From NCBI RefSeq assembly GCF_002836415.1, contig NZ_PJBP01000186.1, forward strand, positions 1 to 64,000: a stretch of DNA of 64,000 nt, in the 5' to 3' direction. Position 1 is the first letter of the stretch, and the number at the start of each line of letters is the position of its first letter. Under the pieces are notes generated by a model. That model saw nothing but the letters and a program-made list of their open reading frames with translations, did no database searches and was not told the DNA's origin. Both the position numbers and the translations under genes were made by a program. Positions 48,923 through 57,208 of this stretch are shown one piece after another. The stretch is from Psychromonas sp. MB-3u-54 (GTDB lineage Bacteria > Pseudomonadota > Gammaproteobacteria > Enterobacterales > Psychromonadaceae).

Positions 48923-49651
48923 ATGAAAATAACCGCGCATCGAGGAGGTTCCAGTCTGGCGCCGGAAAATACCCTGGCAGCTTTTAATAAGGCCGCTGAA
49001 CTGGGTTGTGAGTGGATTGAAATTGATGTCCAGCTGAGTCTGGATAAGGTGCCCGTTGTTATTCATGATAAAACGGTTGAGCGCTGTACCGATGGCATTG
49101 GTGCTGTGTCAACCATGACCTTAGAGAGCCTTAAATCACTGGATGCCGGATTATGGTTTGGAGAAGAATTTCGAGATGAACGTATTCCGACGCTTAAAGA
49201 AACGCTCTTATTAGCAAAAAATAAGCACCTCAAAGTGAATGTTGAGATAAAACTCTATCCGCAAGATAATCTTGCTCTGCTTTGTGAAAAAATTAAAAAA
49301 GTCATTATTGATGTGGATGTGGAAGCATCTCAAATGTTATTTTCCAGCTTTAATATAGCGGCATTAAAATACATGCAATACCATCAACCTCAAATTCATC
49401 GGGGTCTACTGGTAGAAACAATTCCTGCTAATGCGCTATTGTTATTAGCGGAAATTGAAGCTTATAGCCTGCACTGCAATTACGTTTTTTTGAAGGAACA
49501 ACAAGCACAATGGATAAAAAAAAGGGGTTACCAACTTTACTGCTACACCCCCAATTCACCTCAGCAGGTTAGTCTGCATTGGGATTGGGGAGTCGACATG
49601 ATGATCACCGATGTGCCACAAGCCTATATCAAGACGATAAATTTAAATTAA
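48923..49651 (+). CDS. ugpQ: Glycerophosphodiester phosphodiesterase
   Basis: This 242-aa GDPD-family enzyme has the catalytic/metal motifs ITAHRGGSSLAPENTLAAF, WIEIDVQLS and VIHDKTVERCTDG. It lacks a signal peptide, so like UgpQ it is cytosolic and cuts imported glycerophosphodiesters to glycerol-3-phosphate and an alcohol. It is divergent from ugpBAEC and followed after 42 bp by a DeoR-type regulator. Confidence 0.93.
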   Translation: MKITAHRGGSSLAPENTLAAFNKAAELGCEWIEIDVQLSLDKVPVVIHDKTVERCTDGIGAVSTMTLESLKSLDAGLWFGEEFRDERIPTLKETLLLAKNKHLKVNVEIKLYPQDNLALLCEKIKKVIIDVDVEASQMLFSSFNIAALKYMQYHQPQIHRGLLVETIPANALLLLAEIEAYSLHCNYVFLKEQQAQWIKKRGYQLYCYTPNSPQQVSLHWDWGVDMMITDVPQAYIKTINLN

Positions 49652-49693
49652 TCAACTTTAATTAATAAACAAGGCAGGAACCTCACACTAGCC

Positions 49694-50461
49694 ATGCAGA
49701 AACTCAGTCTTCGTCAACAGACAATAATAGATATGATTCATCATCAAGAGTATTACTCTATTGATGAACTCGCTCAATATTTTAATGTCACTGCACAAAC
49801 TACCCGCCGGGATATCAATCAACTCTGTGCGGTAGGACTCGCCTGTCGCCATCACGGTGGTGTTGGTTTACCCGTCACCCTGGCTAACCGAAGCTATGTT
49901 TCCCGAAAAGTGACCAATCAAGCGGAAAAGCAGCAGATTGCAGAATCTGTTGTAGCTGCGATCCCTAATGGTTGTACATTATTTCTGGGGATAGGCACCA
50001 CGATAGCCTGTATCGCAGAAAAATTGCTCAATCATAGCGAGCTTAGAGTCGTGACCAATAATTTTGAAGCCGCTCATCTGTTATCACAATACGATAATAT
50101 CGAAACCTGGATTCCGGGAGGGCGGATTCGCACTAATGATAGAGATGTCGTGGGTGACAGCATTGGCGCGTTTTATGGTCAGTTTATTGCCGACATTGGC
50201 ATTATCAGTTGTGCATCAATCAATCCTATCGAAAAACCCATCGCATTAAACAGTTTGGCAGTAAAATCCGAGGGTGGAATGCAGGAAGTTGCCTTTGAAT
50301 ATGAACTGGGCGAAGCCATTGTCAGCCAGGCCATTATTTCGGGTTCAAGGAAAAAGTGGCTGGTGGCAAACAGTGCTAAACGGCAACGTAAAGCCAATGC
50401 TAAAGTTGCCCCTCTCGGTCATTTTGATCGCGTATTTGGTGGTATTACAGATTCAAATTGA
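49694..50461 (+). CDS. DeoR/GlpR family transcriptional regulator
   Basis: This 255-aa protein has an N-terminal DeoR HTH (YYSIDELAQYFNVTAQTTRR, DINQLCAVGLACRHHGGVG) and a C-terminal sugar-phosphate sensing domain (FLGIGTTIACIAEKL, then VTNNFEAAHLL). It closely resembles GlpR, which responds to glycerol-3-phosphate. In this context it probably regulates ugp and ugpQ. A hairpin follows. Confidence 0.85.
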   Translation: MQKLSLRQQTIIDMIHHQEYYSIDELAQYFNVTAQTTRRDINQLCAVGLACRHHGGVGLPVTLANRSYVSRKVTNQAEKQQIAESVVAAIPNGCTLFLGIGTTIACIAEKLLNHSELRVVTNNFEAAHLLSQYDNIETWIPGGRIRTNDRDVVGDSIGAFYGQFIADIGIISCASINPIEKPIALNSLAVKSEGGMQEVAFEYELGEAIVSQAIISGSRKKWLVANSAKRQRKANAKVAPLGHFDRVFGGITDSN

Positions 50462-50540
50462 TAGGGCTTGTGGCCAAAATAGTTGGCGTACAGAGACTTA
50501 GGTTTTTATATGCCGCCTTAATTATGAGAGTGACATAAAC

Positions 50541-50578
50541 AATTAAACGATTTAAATGGGTATTTCAATCGTTTAATT
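50541..50578 (+). terminator. Hairpin after the DeoR gene
   Basis: AATTAAACGATT pairs perfectly with AATCGTTTAATT around a 14-base loop, 79 bp downstream of the stop. There is no strong T-run, so it is a weak terminator candidate. The region after it to 50985 is AT-rich, with the GCGCTCAGCGC hairpin near 50588 and no gene. Confidence 0.45.
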
Positions 50579-50985
50579 AAGCTCGTAGGGTGCGCTCAGC
50601 GCACCGATTTCCGCTGCATAGAATGCACCTGCCGATAACATAATACCCATTCCATTAATTAACATTCAATCTATTGAACAAAGTGTTTGCTCTCTAGATC
50701 ACTGATAAAAATATTCCACCCCGACTGGATTTATTAATAGCAAAAGAAATAATTAAATGATCACATTATAAAAAAGTAATTAATCTTTAACTTATTGATT
50801 TTAAATTATATTTATATTTATATTAAGATCTTATTTTTTTGGGGGTGTAAGCCACATCTGAAACCGCAAAATATATTAATGCACTTAGCTTTATGGGCAC
50901 TATATTTTACGCCAAATACACTGCGCAGATAGAGTGATTGTGCATTTTATAATCCTGCAGCAAAAATAGCTGGACAGCTCGCGAT

Positions 50986-51093
50986 TCTAATTGACCAAAT
51001 ACTAATCCGCTTTTTTATTTTATTCGGTTAGAAAAATGAGTTAGAGTTAGAAAAATGGGTGGCATGGTTAGTCTGCATGGTTAGCCTTTAGTT
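50986..51093. repeat. REP-like repeat cluster (51.0 kb)
   Basis: CTAATTGACCAAATACTAAT and TTTATTTTATTCGGTTAG are followed by AAAAATGAG and AAAAATGGGTGGCATGG units, then GTTAGTCTGCATGGTTAGCC. The order matches 36876-36952, and the units match those beside the RAYT gene. Confidence 0.7.
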
Positions 51094-51119
51094 GTTGAAG
51101 TTAAAAGAGCGGGTTTACC

Positions 51120-51176
51120 CCCACGGCAAGATCACTATAAAATTAACAACTAATTTTATAGTGATCTTGCCGTGGG
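51120..51176. other. Perfect 26-bp inverted repeat
   Basis: Positions 51120-51145 and 51151-51176 are exactly complementary around the loop ACAAC. The arm begins CCCACGGCAAGATCAC and ends AAAATTA. The pairing is far longer than an ordinary terminator and is not followed by a T-run. It lies 86 bp upstream of the diguanylate cyclase start, within its probable leader or promoter. Confidence 0.9.
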
Positions 51177-51261
51177 CTTTGTTCGTATTAGTTCTATTGC
51201 CGTACCCTTCAGGTTAGGAATGCAGTATCGTTTACATAACAATTTTGTTTAAAAGGCCGCC

Positions 51262-53220
51262 ATGTTGCTAGAAAACCACACCATATATGCAAAGCGATTG
51301 ATTGTATCGTTGCTACTAATCACTAGTCTGGCAGTCACCTACGGGTCATTTTATTTCACTCAGATTAATTCTGAGAAAAATATCCAAGCTTATTTTGATT
51401 TCAGAGTGAGAGAAGCGGTTTCGCTCATTGAGATAAGAATCAAGGCTTATGAACAAGTGTTGCGCGGAACAGGGGGGCTGTTCAATGCATCAAAGACAGT
51501 TGAGCGAGAAGAGTTCAAACGCTATATATCTTCGCTTAATCTGGCAGAAAATTTTCCCGGCATACAGGGTGTAGGATATTCCATTATTATACCATCTACA
51601 TTGATAAATAATCATATAGAGGCGATACGAAGTGAAGGTTTCCCTGCTTACTCAATCTACCCCGAAGGCGAGCGTGATATCTTTTCATCAATCATTTATC
51701 TTGAACCTTTCTCACAGCGTAATTTACGGGCATTCGGATATGACATGTTCTCAGAGCCAATGCGTCATAAGGCCATGCAGAAGGCAATTGATAATGACGC
51801 TATGTCACTTAGTGGAAAAGTTAGGTTAGTTCAGGAATCTGGCGCTAATGATCAAAGCGGATTTTTAATGTATCTGCCGGTTTATGAAAATGGCAAACCG
51901 CATACTTTACTTGCTGATAGGCAGGAGAACATTATTGGTTGGGTGTATGCAGTTTTTCGAATGAATGACTTTATTAGCGGCGTTCATGGGGAGCAAGCTG
52001 AGGACTTGGATGTTGAAATTTTTGATGGTGATATCATATCAGACGAAACACTAATGTTTGACTCATATGGTCCGTTTTCATTGAATAAACAGTTCGATAA
52101 TATTAGTTATAAAATCAATCAGATTAATGTCGTAAATCATATTTGGACAGTTCGTATCCGTCCTTCGTCTTTATTTGATTCGCGCGTCAATAAGAGCTGG
52201 CCACTTTTTGTCGGAGTGATTGGTACTATTGCTAGCTTCACCATATCATTCATATTTTGGCTCTTACTGACAGGTCGAGAGCGTGCGATAAAAGCTGCAA
52301 CAAACATGAATATGAAACTGATAAAAGAACAGTGGAGATTGAGTTGTATTATTGAGGGAACGCATGCTGAAACATGGGAATGGAACATTCAAAGTGGAGA
52401 TGTATTTTTTAATGAGTACTGTGCTGAAATTATTGGCTATAAACTGAGTGAACTTGAGCCGATCACGATTAAAACGTGGCATAAAAATATACATCCTGAT
52501 GATTTACAAAAATCAGCTGATTTATTGACAAAACATTTTGCAGGTGAACTACCTAACTACGAGTGTGAAATTCGTATGCTGCATAAAGATGGATCATGGG
52601 TGTGGATATTGGCTAAGGGCAAAGTAGCATCATGGACAGATGACGGTAATCCATTATTGATGTTTGGTCTTCTTCAGGAAATTAACCAGATGAAATTGAC
52701 TGAGAAAGCGTTGCGGCATCAATCGCAACATGATGCGCTGACTGGCCTACCAAACCGAATGCTATTAACAGATAGAATACAACAGGCGCAATTTATTGCA
52801 TCACGAAATAACAAAAAGCTGGCTTTAATGTTCATTGACCTAGACAAATTCAAGCCCGTTAACGATGAGCAAGGTCACCATGCAGGAGATTTTATCTTAA
52901 TCAAAGTCGCTCAGCGTATTAAGAGCTGTCTACGTGACTCGGATACTGTGGCGCGTGTAGGTGGCGACGAATTTATTGTGTTGTTGCCCACAATCGAAAG
53001 AGAGCAAGATGCATCTGGAGCCGCAGAAAAGATTCTCGATGTGCTCAATACGCCTTTCGAATTTGCAGAACAAAGTTTGAGCATAACGTCGAGTATAGGC
53101 ATTGCTTTCTTTCCTGAGCATGGCAACGATGGTAGTACTCTTATAAAGAATGCCGACACAGCCATGTATTGCGCAAAGGGTGACGGTCGAAATAATGTGA
53201 AAATTTATCAACCCAATTGA
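51262..53220 (+). CDS. Membrane CHASE-PAS-GGDEF diguanylate cyclase
   Basis: This 652-aa protein has a first membrane helix (about 12-31) and a periplasmic CHASE-type sensor (about 70-290). A second helix (about 313-337), a PAS domain with PAC tail (about 350-478) and a GGDEF domain (about 488-648) follow. The active site GGDEF is intact at 567-571. An RxxD product-inhibition site (RDSD, 558-561) precedes it by five residues, so it should make c-di-GMP with feedback control. The input signal is unknown. The contrast with the degenerate protein at 1296-4025 is clear. Confidence 0.93.
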   Translation: MLLENHTIYAKRLIVSLLLITSLAVTYGSFYFTQINSEKNIQAYFDFRVREAVSLIEIRIKAYEQVLRGTGGLFNASKTVEREEFKRYISSLNLAENFPGIQGVGYSIIIPSTLINNHIEAIRSEGFPAYSIYPEGERDIFSSIIYLEPFSQRNLRAFGYDMFSEPMRHKAMQKAIDNDAMSLSGKVRLVQESGANDQSGFLMYLPVYENGKPHTLLADRQENIIGWVYAVFRMNDFISGVHGEQAEDLDVEIFDGDIISDETLMFDSYGPFSLNKQFDNISYKINQINVVNHIWTVRIRPSSLFDSRVNKSWPLFVGVIGTIASFTISFIFWLLLTGRERAIKAATNMNMKLIKEQWRLSCIIEGTHAETWEWNIQSGDVFFNEYCAEIIGYKLSELEPITIKTWHKNIHPDDLQKSADLLTKHFAGELPNYECEIRMLHKDGSWVWILAKGKVASWTDDGNPLLMFGLLQEINQMKLTEKALRHQSQHDALTGLPNRMLLTDRIQQAQFIASRNNKKLALMFIDLDKFKPVNDEQGHHAGDFILIKVAQRIKSCLRDSDTVARVGGDEFIVLLPTIEREQDASGAAEKILDVLNTPFEFAEQSLSITSSIGIAFFPEHGNDGSTLIKNADTAMYCAKGDGRNNVKIYQPN

Positions 53221-53419
53221 TAAAGATTTCTCCAAAATATAAAGTCAATTTATATGCTGGTATGTATTCTATCTTGCTGTTTTATAAGCTTAGTAAGGTG
53301 TAATCTTTGTCATTATATTCATAATTAAAATGTGTATTAGTAAGATTTAACTTGATATTCCCACGTTCAACATAGAAGTGCACCACTTATATTTAACTTA
53401 GCTATTTAAAGCTATTTAG

Positions 53420-53614
53420 CTATTTAACTTAGCCACCCATCATCATTGGCGAATATTTAAGCACTGGTCTATTATTTAGTTACCTTTGTTTACTTGCTAT
53501 TTAACTTAGCCACCCATCATTATTGGCGAATATTTCACTATTTAACTTAGCCACCCATCATCATTGGCGAATATTTAAGCACTGGTCTATTATTTAGTTA
53601 CCTTTGTTTACTTG
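53420..53614. repeat. Direct repeats upstream of the RAYT gene (77 bp)
   Basis: Copies at 53420-53496 and 53538-53614 are 77 bp each and identical or nearly so. A truncated copy of about 39 bp (53497-53535) lies between them. Each begins CTATTTAACTTAGCCACCC; the block CCACCCATCATCATTGGCG may be the recognition part. The last copy ends about ten bases before the transposase start codon. Confidence 0.85.
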
Positions 53615-53624
53615 CAGGTAATAA

Positions 53625-54605
53625 ATGATGGCCAGACCAAGACAAACGATAGTGAGCTTAGATGACACGTCTTACTATCACTGCTGCTCACGTGTTGTAC
53701 GTAAAGCATTTTTATGTGGCATTGATAGTACGACAGGTGAAAACTATGAACATCGTCGAGAGTGGGTTGACGCTCGCATTCTAGATCTTGCGACTATCTT
53801 TGCGATTGATATCTGTGCCTATGCAGTGATGAGTAATCACTTGCATATTGTCCTTAAAGTGAATGCCGATAAAGCCAATAGCTGGTCTGATAAAACAGTG
53901 CTTGTTCAATGGCATAAAGGCTTTAAAGGCACGTTACTGACGCAGAAATTTGTTAAAGGTGAAGACCTTAATAGGCTTGAGCTTGAAACTGTTCATAACT
54001 GCATTACTGAATATCGTCATCGCTTAATTGATCTTAGCTGGTTTATGCGATCACTCAGTGAGCCGATTGCCAGGCAGGCCAATAAAGAAGACAACTGTAC
54101 CGGCCGATTCTGGGAAGGCCGTTTTAAATCCCAGGCATTACTTGATGAAGCCGCAATACTCGCTTGTATGGCGTATGTTGATTTAAACCCCATTCGCGCC
54201 AAAATGGCGACAAGCCCTGAAACCTCCGATTACACCAGCATCCAGCGAAGAATTCACTCGGCCATAAAAGGTGAACAGCCCGCAGAATTACTGCCCTTTG
54301 TAGGTGATGAATGCCTGAATATGCCTGACGGGGTGATGTTCAGTGTGAAGGATTACATTGTGCTTGTTGAAGATACTGCTCGAATTATACGAGAAGATAA
54401 GCGCGGTGCCATCAGTTCAAGCAGTCAAGGTATCCTCAATAGACTTAATATTCCTGCAGAGAACTGGCTTAAAATCACGATTGAATTTGGTCATTTATTT
54501 AAAGGGGCGGTGGGTGCCTTACCGGCATTAACCGAATACTGTGAACATTTAGACCGAAAGCGACGCCACGGCGCAGCAAACTGCCAACGCTGGTTGTGTG
54601 CTTAA
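53625..54605 (+). CDS. REP-associated tyrosine transposase (RAYT)
   Basis: This 326-aa protein belongs to the IS200-like Y1/HUH superfamily. The HUH motif is in YAVMSNHLHIVLKV (about residues 66-79). The catalytic-tyrosine helix region follows, with FWEGRFKSQALLDEAAILAC and MAYVDLNPIRAKMA as group hallmarks. It nicks single-stranded DNA at hairpins and is thought to spread REP sequences. The start at 53625 has a second ATG three bases later. The surrounding REP-like arrays fit its role. Confidence 0.85.
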   Translation: MMARPRQTIVSLDDTSYYHCCSRVVRKAFLCGIDSTTGENYEHRREWVDARILDLATIFAIDICAYAVMSNHLHIVLKVNADKANSWSDKTVLVQWHKGFKGTLLTQKFVKGEDLNRLELETVHNCITEYRHRLIDLSWFMRSLSEPIARQANKEDNCTGRFWEGRFKSQALLDEAAILACMAYVDLNPIRAKMATSPETSDYTSIQRRIHSAIKGEQPAELLPFVGDECLNMPDGVMFSVKDYIVLVEDTARIIREDKRGAISSSSQGILNRLNIPAENWLKITIEFGHLFKGAVGALPALTEYCEHLDRKRRHGAANCQRWLCA

Positions 54606-54798
54606 AGCTCAATTTTTCAACTACCTGTAAGTCATTTTCTGCTTGATTGATATCAAGCTTCTTCTACTGGTTTAAAGCAGCCAACTTCCTCATATTTCAC
54701 AATCTAAAGCCCAGTTTATTAAAATAAGTTCAATTGATGCGTATGAATGGTCATAAAATGCTATCGAAATACATGCTGAAAGAGGCTGTGTTATTTTT

Positions 54799-54875
54799 TA
54801 GAAAAATGGGTGGCATGGTTAGCAGCAGGTGGCATGGTTAGCAGCAGGTGGCATGGTTAGCAGCATGGTTAGCAG
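54799..54875. repeat. REP-like tandem array (19-bp units)
   Basis: GGTGGCATGGTTAGCAGCA is repeated three times exactly (54809-54827, 54828-54846, 54847-54865), preceded by TTAGAAAAATG and followed by a partial TGGTTAGCAG. It is the densest site of the repeat family and lies about 195 bp after the RAYT stop. Confidence 0.9.
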
Positions 54876-54877
54876 GC

Positions 54878-54986
54878 ACCAAAAGCATTAATTAAGTGAT
54901 CAGATTGACCCACTCCCTTTGGCATAGTTTTTTCACCTCTTCTCCCTAATGTCGGTTAGAAAAGTGGGTGGCATGGTTAGCCGTTT
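54878..54986. repeat. Partial copy of the 56.7-kb MITE left half
   Basis: From ACCAAAAGCATTAATTAAGT through GTGGGTGGCATGGTTAGCCG, this segment matches 56702-56810 with a single visible mismatch. It contains another REP-like unit near its end (54959-54983). It has only one MITE end. Confidence 0.85.
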
Positions 54987-55037
54987 CCTTTTGAAATCTA
55001 TAATGAAATATGTGGTGCACTTCCAAGTTGAACGTGG

Positions 55038-55398
55038 GCTAGTCGTTTCCCTACAGACTTAGCTGAGCTTCTGGCTGAAATGTTGCATCAGTTAAAAAAT
55101 CAGATCTATTCCTGAAGCCAAACGCCTTGTATAATAGGATGCACGGTAATGATTACGTTGCCGTGCATTGGGAGAATAAACCCTCGTGATTTTCCACCTT
55201 ACCGTTGATAATCCAAAACAACCAATAGCGCAGTTACTATTATTGCGATGATGTTTGGATCAATTCACACTCACTTCTGTGACAGATGATAGTTTATCGA
55301 GGACTTTCAAGTCTTAATGGTGCTTGTCTCTATCGCTATATACTTCGCAGTTAAATCGTACCCATCACTATTTCTCTTTTATCATTTACAGGATTTTT
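55038..55398. other. Gap between the RAYT module and the MFS gene
   Basis: A short frame ending LAELLAEMLHQLKNQIYS (55062-55118) may be the tail of a lost transposase, which I cannot name. ATGCACGG and CCGTGCAT (55139-55146, 55161-55168) form a small hairpin. No complete gene is visible. Confidence 0.4.
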
Positions 55399-56604
55399 AT
55401 GACACCAGCTGCAACGTTACCTAGCCAACTGAATACTACCGCCATTTTGCTGGTATTAGCATTAGGCACCTTTATTTTGGGATTATCGGAGTTCTCGATG
55501 ATGCCAATGCTGCCCTTAATCAGCGAAACATTTGCCTCAACCCCGTCACAAAGCGGTTATGCCATTAGTGCTTACGCGATAGGGGTTGTTGTCGGGGCGC
55601 CGATTTTAATGCTGACAACAGCCAACATGAAAAAACGCCATGCCTTGGTAATATTTCTAACATTAATGTTTATCGCCAATGGCTTAAGTGCCATGGCAAC
55701 CTCACTTGAGCAGCTGATTGTGTTTCGTTTTTTAAGTGGACTGCCCCATGGCGCTTACTTTGGCGCTGCCATATTATTAGCCGCCGATATTGCCCCACAA
55801 GATAAACGCGCCAGCTATATATCCAAAGTGTTTATGGGCTTAACCATTGCGACTATCGTCGGGGTGCCTATCGTGACATTAGTCGGGCAAAATTTAAGCT
55901 GGCGCTATTGTTTAGCGGGTGCATCTGCTCTCGCCTTAGTGGCACTGGTGTGCGTATATGTGGTGGTCCCTAAAATAGAAAACAGCCAGCCGTCAAATTT
56001 AATCAATGAATTTGGCGTGTTGAAAAATAAATTGGTCTGGTCCATTCTAGGCATTGTGATTATTGGCTTTGGCGGCGTATTTTGTATTTACACTTATATT
56101 GCCGACACCATTTTAGTGGTCACCGAAACACCGGCATACACAATTTCAATCGCGATGGTGATGTTTGGTATTGGTTGTACATTAGGTAACTACGTATTAG
56201 GAAAAGCAGCCGATCGTGCGGCTTTAAACACTACCGGCATAGCCTTAATATCTATGATTATATTTTCCCTCGCCTACGTCAGTGCCAGCCATAACATTTG
56301 GTTATTGTATGCTGTAATTTTCTTTATTGGTTGCAGTTTGGGCTTAGCCACCTTAATTCAAACCTTGCTGATGGATGTATCACCAAACGGCCACGCAATG
56401 ATAGGTGCTTTGGTGCAATGTGCATTTAACATTGCCAATGCCATCGGGCCTTGGGTGGGAGGCATGGTTATCGCACAAGGTGTATTACCCAACGAGACGG
56501 GTTATGTTGCGGCGGTACTATTTACTGGCGGCTTAATAATGTGGCTGTTAAGTTATCTGCAAATGAATAATAAAAATGCGCAATTGGAGCAGTGCCCAGC
56601 GTGA
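55399..56604 (+). CDS. MFS efflux transporter (AraJ/sugar-efflux type)
   Basis: This protein of about 401 aa has twelve hydrophobic segments. The N-terminal LALGTFILGLSEFSMMPMLP and FRFLSGLPHGAYFGAAILLA are hallmarks of the AraJ/DHA1 proton antiporters. I start at the ATG at 55399 because AGGA lies six bases before it; the frame is open 25 codons further upstream without a ribosome binding site. The exported compound (sugar, drug or metabolite) is unknown. It is a single gene between two repeat-rich regions. Confidence 0.88.
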   Translation: MTPAATLPSQLNTTAILLVLALGTFILGLSEFSMMPMLPLISETFASTPSQSGYAISAYAIGVVVGAPILMLTTANMKKRHALVIFLTLMFIANGLSAMATSLEQLIVFRFLSGLPHGAYFGAAILLAADIAPQDKRASYISKVFMGLTIATIVGVPIVTLVGQNLSWRYCLAGASALALVALVCVYVVVPKIENSQPSNLINEFGVLKNKLVWSILGIVIIGFGGVFCIYTYIADTILVVTETPAYTISIAMVMFGIGCTLGNYVLGKAADRAALNTTGIALISMIIFSLAYVSASHNIWLLYAVIFFIGCSLGLATLIQTLLMDVSPNGHAMIGALVQCAFNIANAIGPWVGGMVIAQGVLPNETGYVAAVLFTGGLIMWLLSYLQMNNKNAQLEQCPA

Positions 56605-56699
56605 TCAGATTGTCGATGACATACCCTATGACATTGCGCTTAATGGACCCATTACGTACATGGGTCACATTTTGTTTTTGCCTTTTTAAATTCAAACTC

Positions 56700-57105
56700 A
56701 TACCAAAAGCATTAATTAAGTGATCAGATTGACCCACTCCCTTTGGCATCGTTTTTTCACCTCTTCTCCCTAATGTCGGTTAGAAAAGTGGGTGGCATGG
56801 TTAGCCGTCTGGTTAGCCGTTTGATGTGGGTTAAAAAAGTGGGTGGCATGGTTAGCCGTTTGATTTTGAATAGTAAATCGGATAATGCATTTCGTATGAT
56901 GTTATCGGTAGGGTGCATTCTATGCACCGCAGGCAGCGATAATCGGTGCAGCGAATAAGCGACAGCTTAGTATCTGAGCAGACACCCTACGAGCTATGCG
57001 TTTATTGTCATCGTGCGTGCTAGTTGACGTTCAAATAAGACCGCCATTAAATTTATGATCAATTTTAAATAATAAATCGGATCACTTTATTAATGCGTTT
57101 GGTAT
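56700..57105. mobile_element. MITE-like element, copy C (406 bp)
   Basis: The left end is ATACCAAAAGCATTAATTAA and the right end, read inverted, is ATACCAAACGCATTAATAAA; both continue GTGATC. The element carries two GTGGGTGGCATGGTTAGCCG units (56782-56811, 56838-56863), so REP-like repeats have spread inside it. No coding frame is believable. It ends 104 bp before the stop of the 631-aa coiled-coil gene and marks one edge of that unit. Confidence 0.8.
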
Positions 57106-57208
57106 TACGTCATTTCAGGATGTAGATTTGGCTGTCCTGAATTATTTTTGTGGGGTCTTTGTATGATTGCCGGGTGAGCGCCTTGTGCCACTCACCCGCT
57201 AGATCGAT

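Larger units (their letters stand above)
53361..55037. mobile_element. RAYT module bounded by a 26-bp inverted repeat
   Basis: CCACGTTCAAC and GAAGTGCACCAC at 53361-53386 recur inverted at 55012-55037 with 24 of 26 bases matching. The 1.7 kb between them holds three direct repeats, a Y1 (HUH) transposase gene, a REP-like array and a partial MITE copy. Y1 transposases normally do not use terminal inverted repeats. The ends may therefore belong to another insertion sequence (possibly IS30-like, from memory) whose own transposase has been lost or replaced. Confidence 0.65.

Noticed and set aside
53420-54875. CRISPR-like array around the RAYT gene
   Set aside because: The repeats are tandem with no unique spacers of constant length, and no cas genes are present; they fit REP/RAYT biology.
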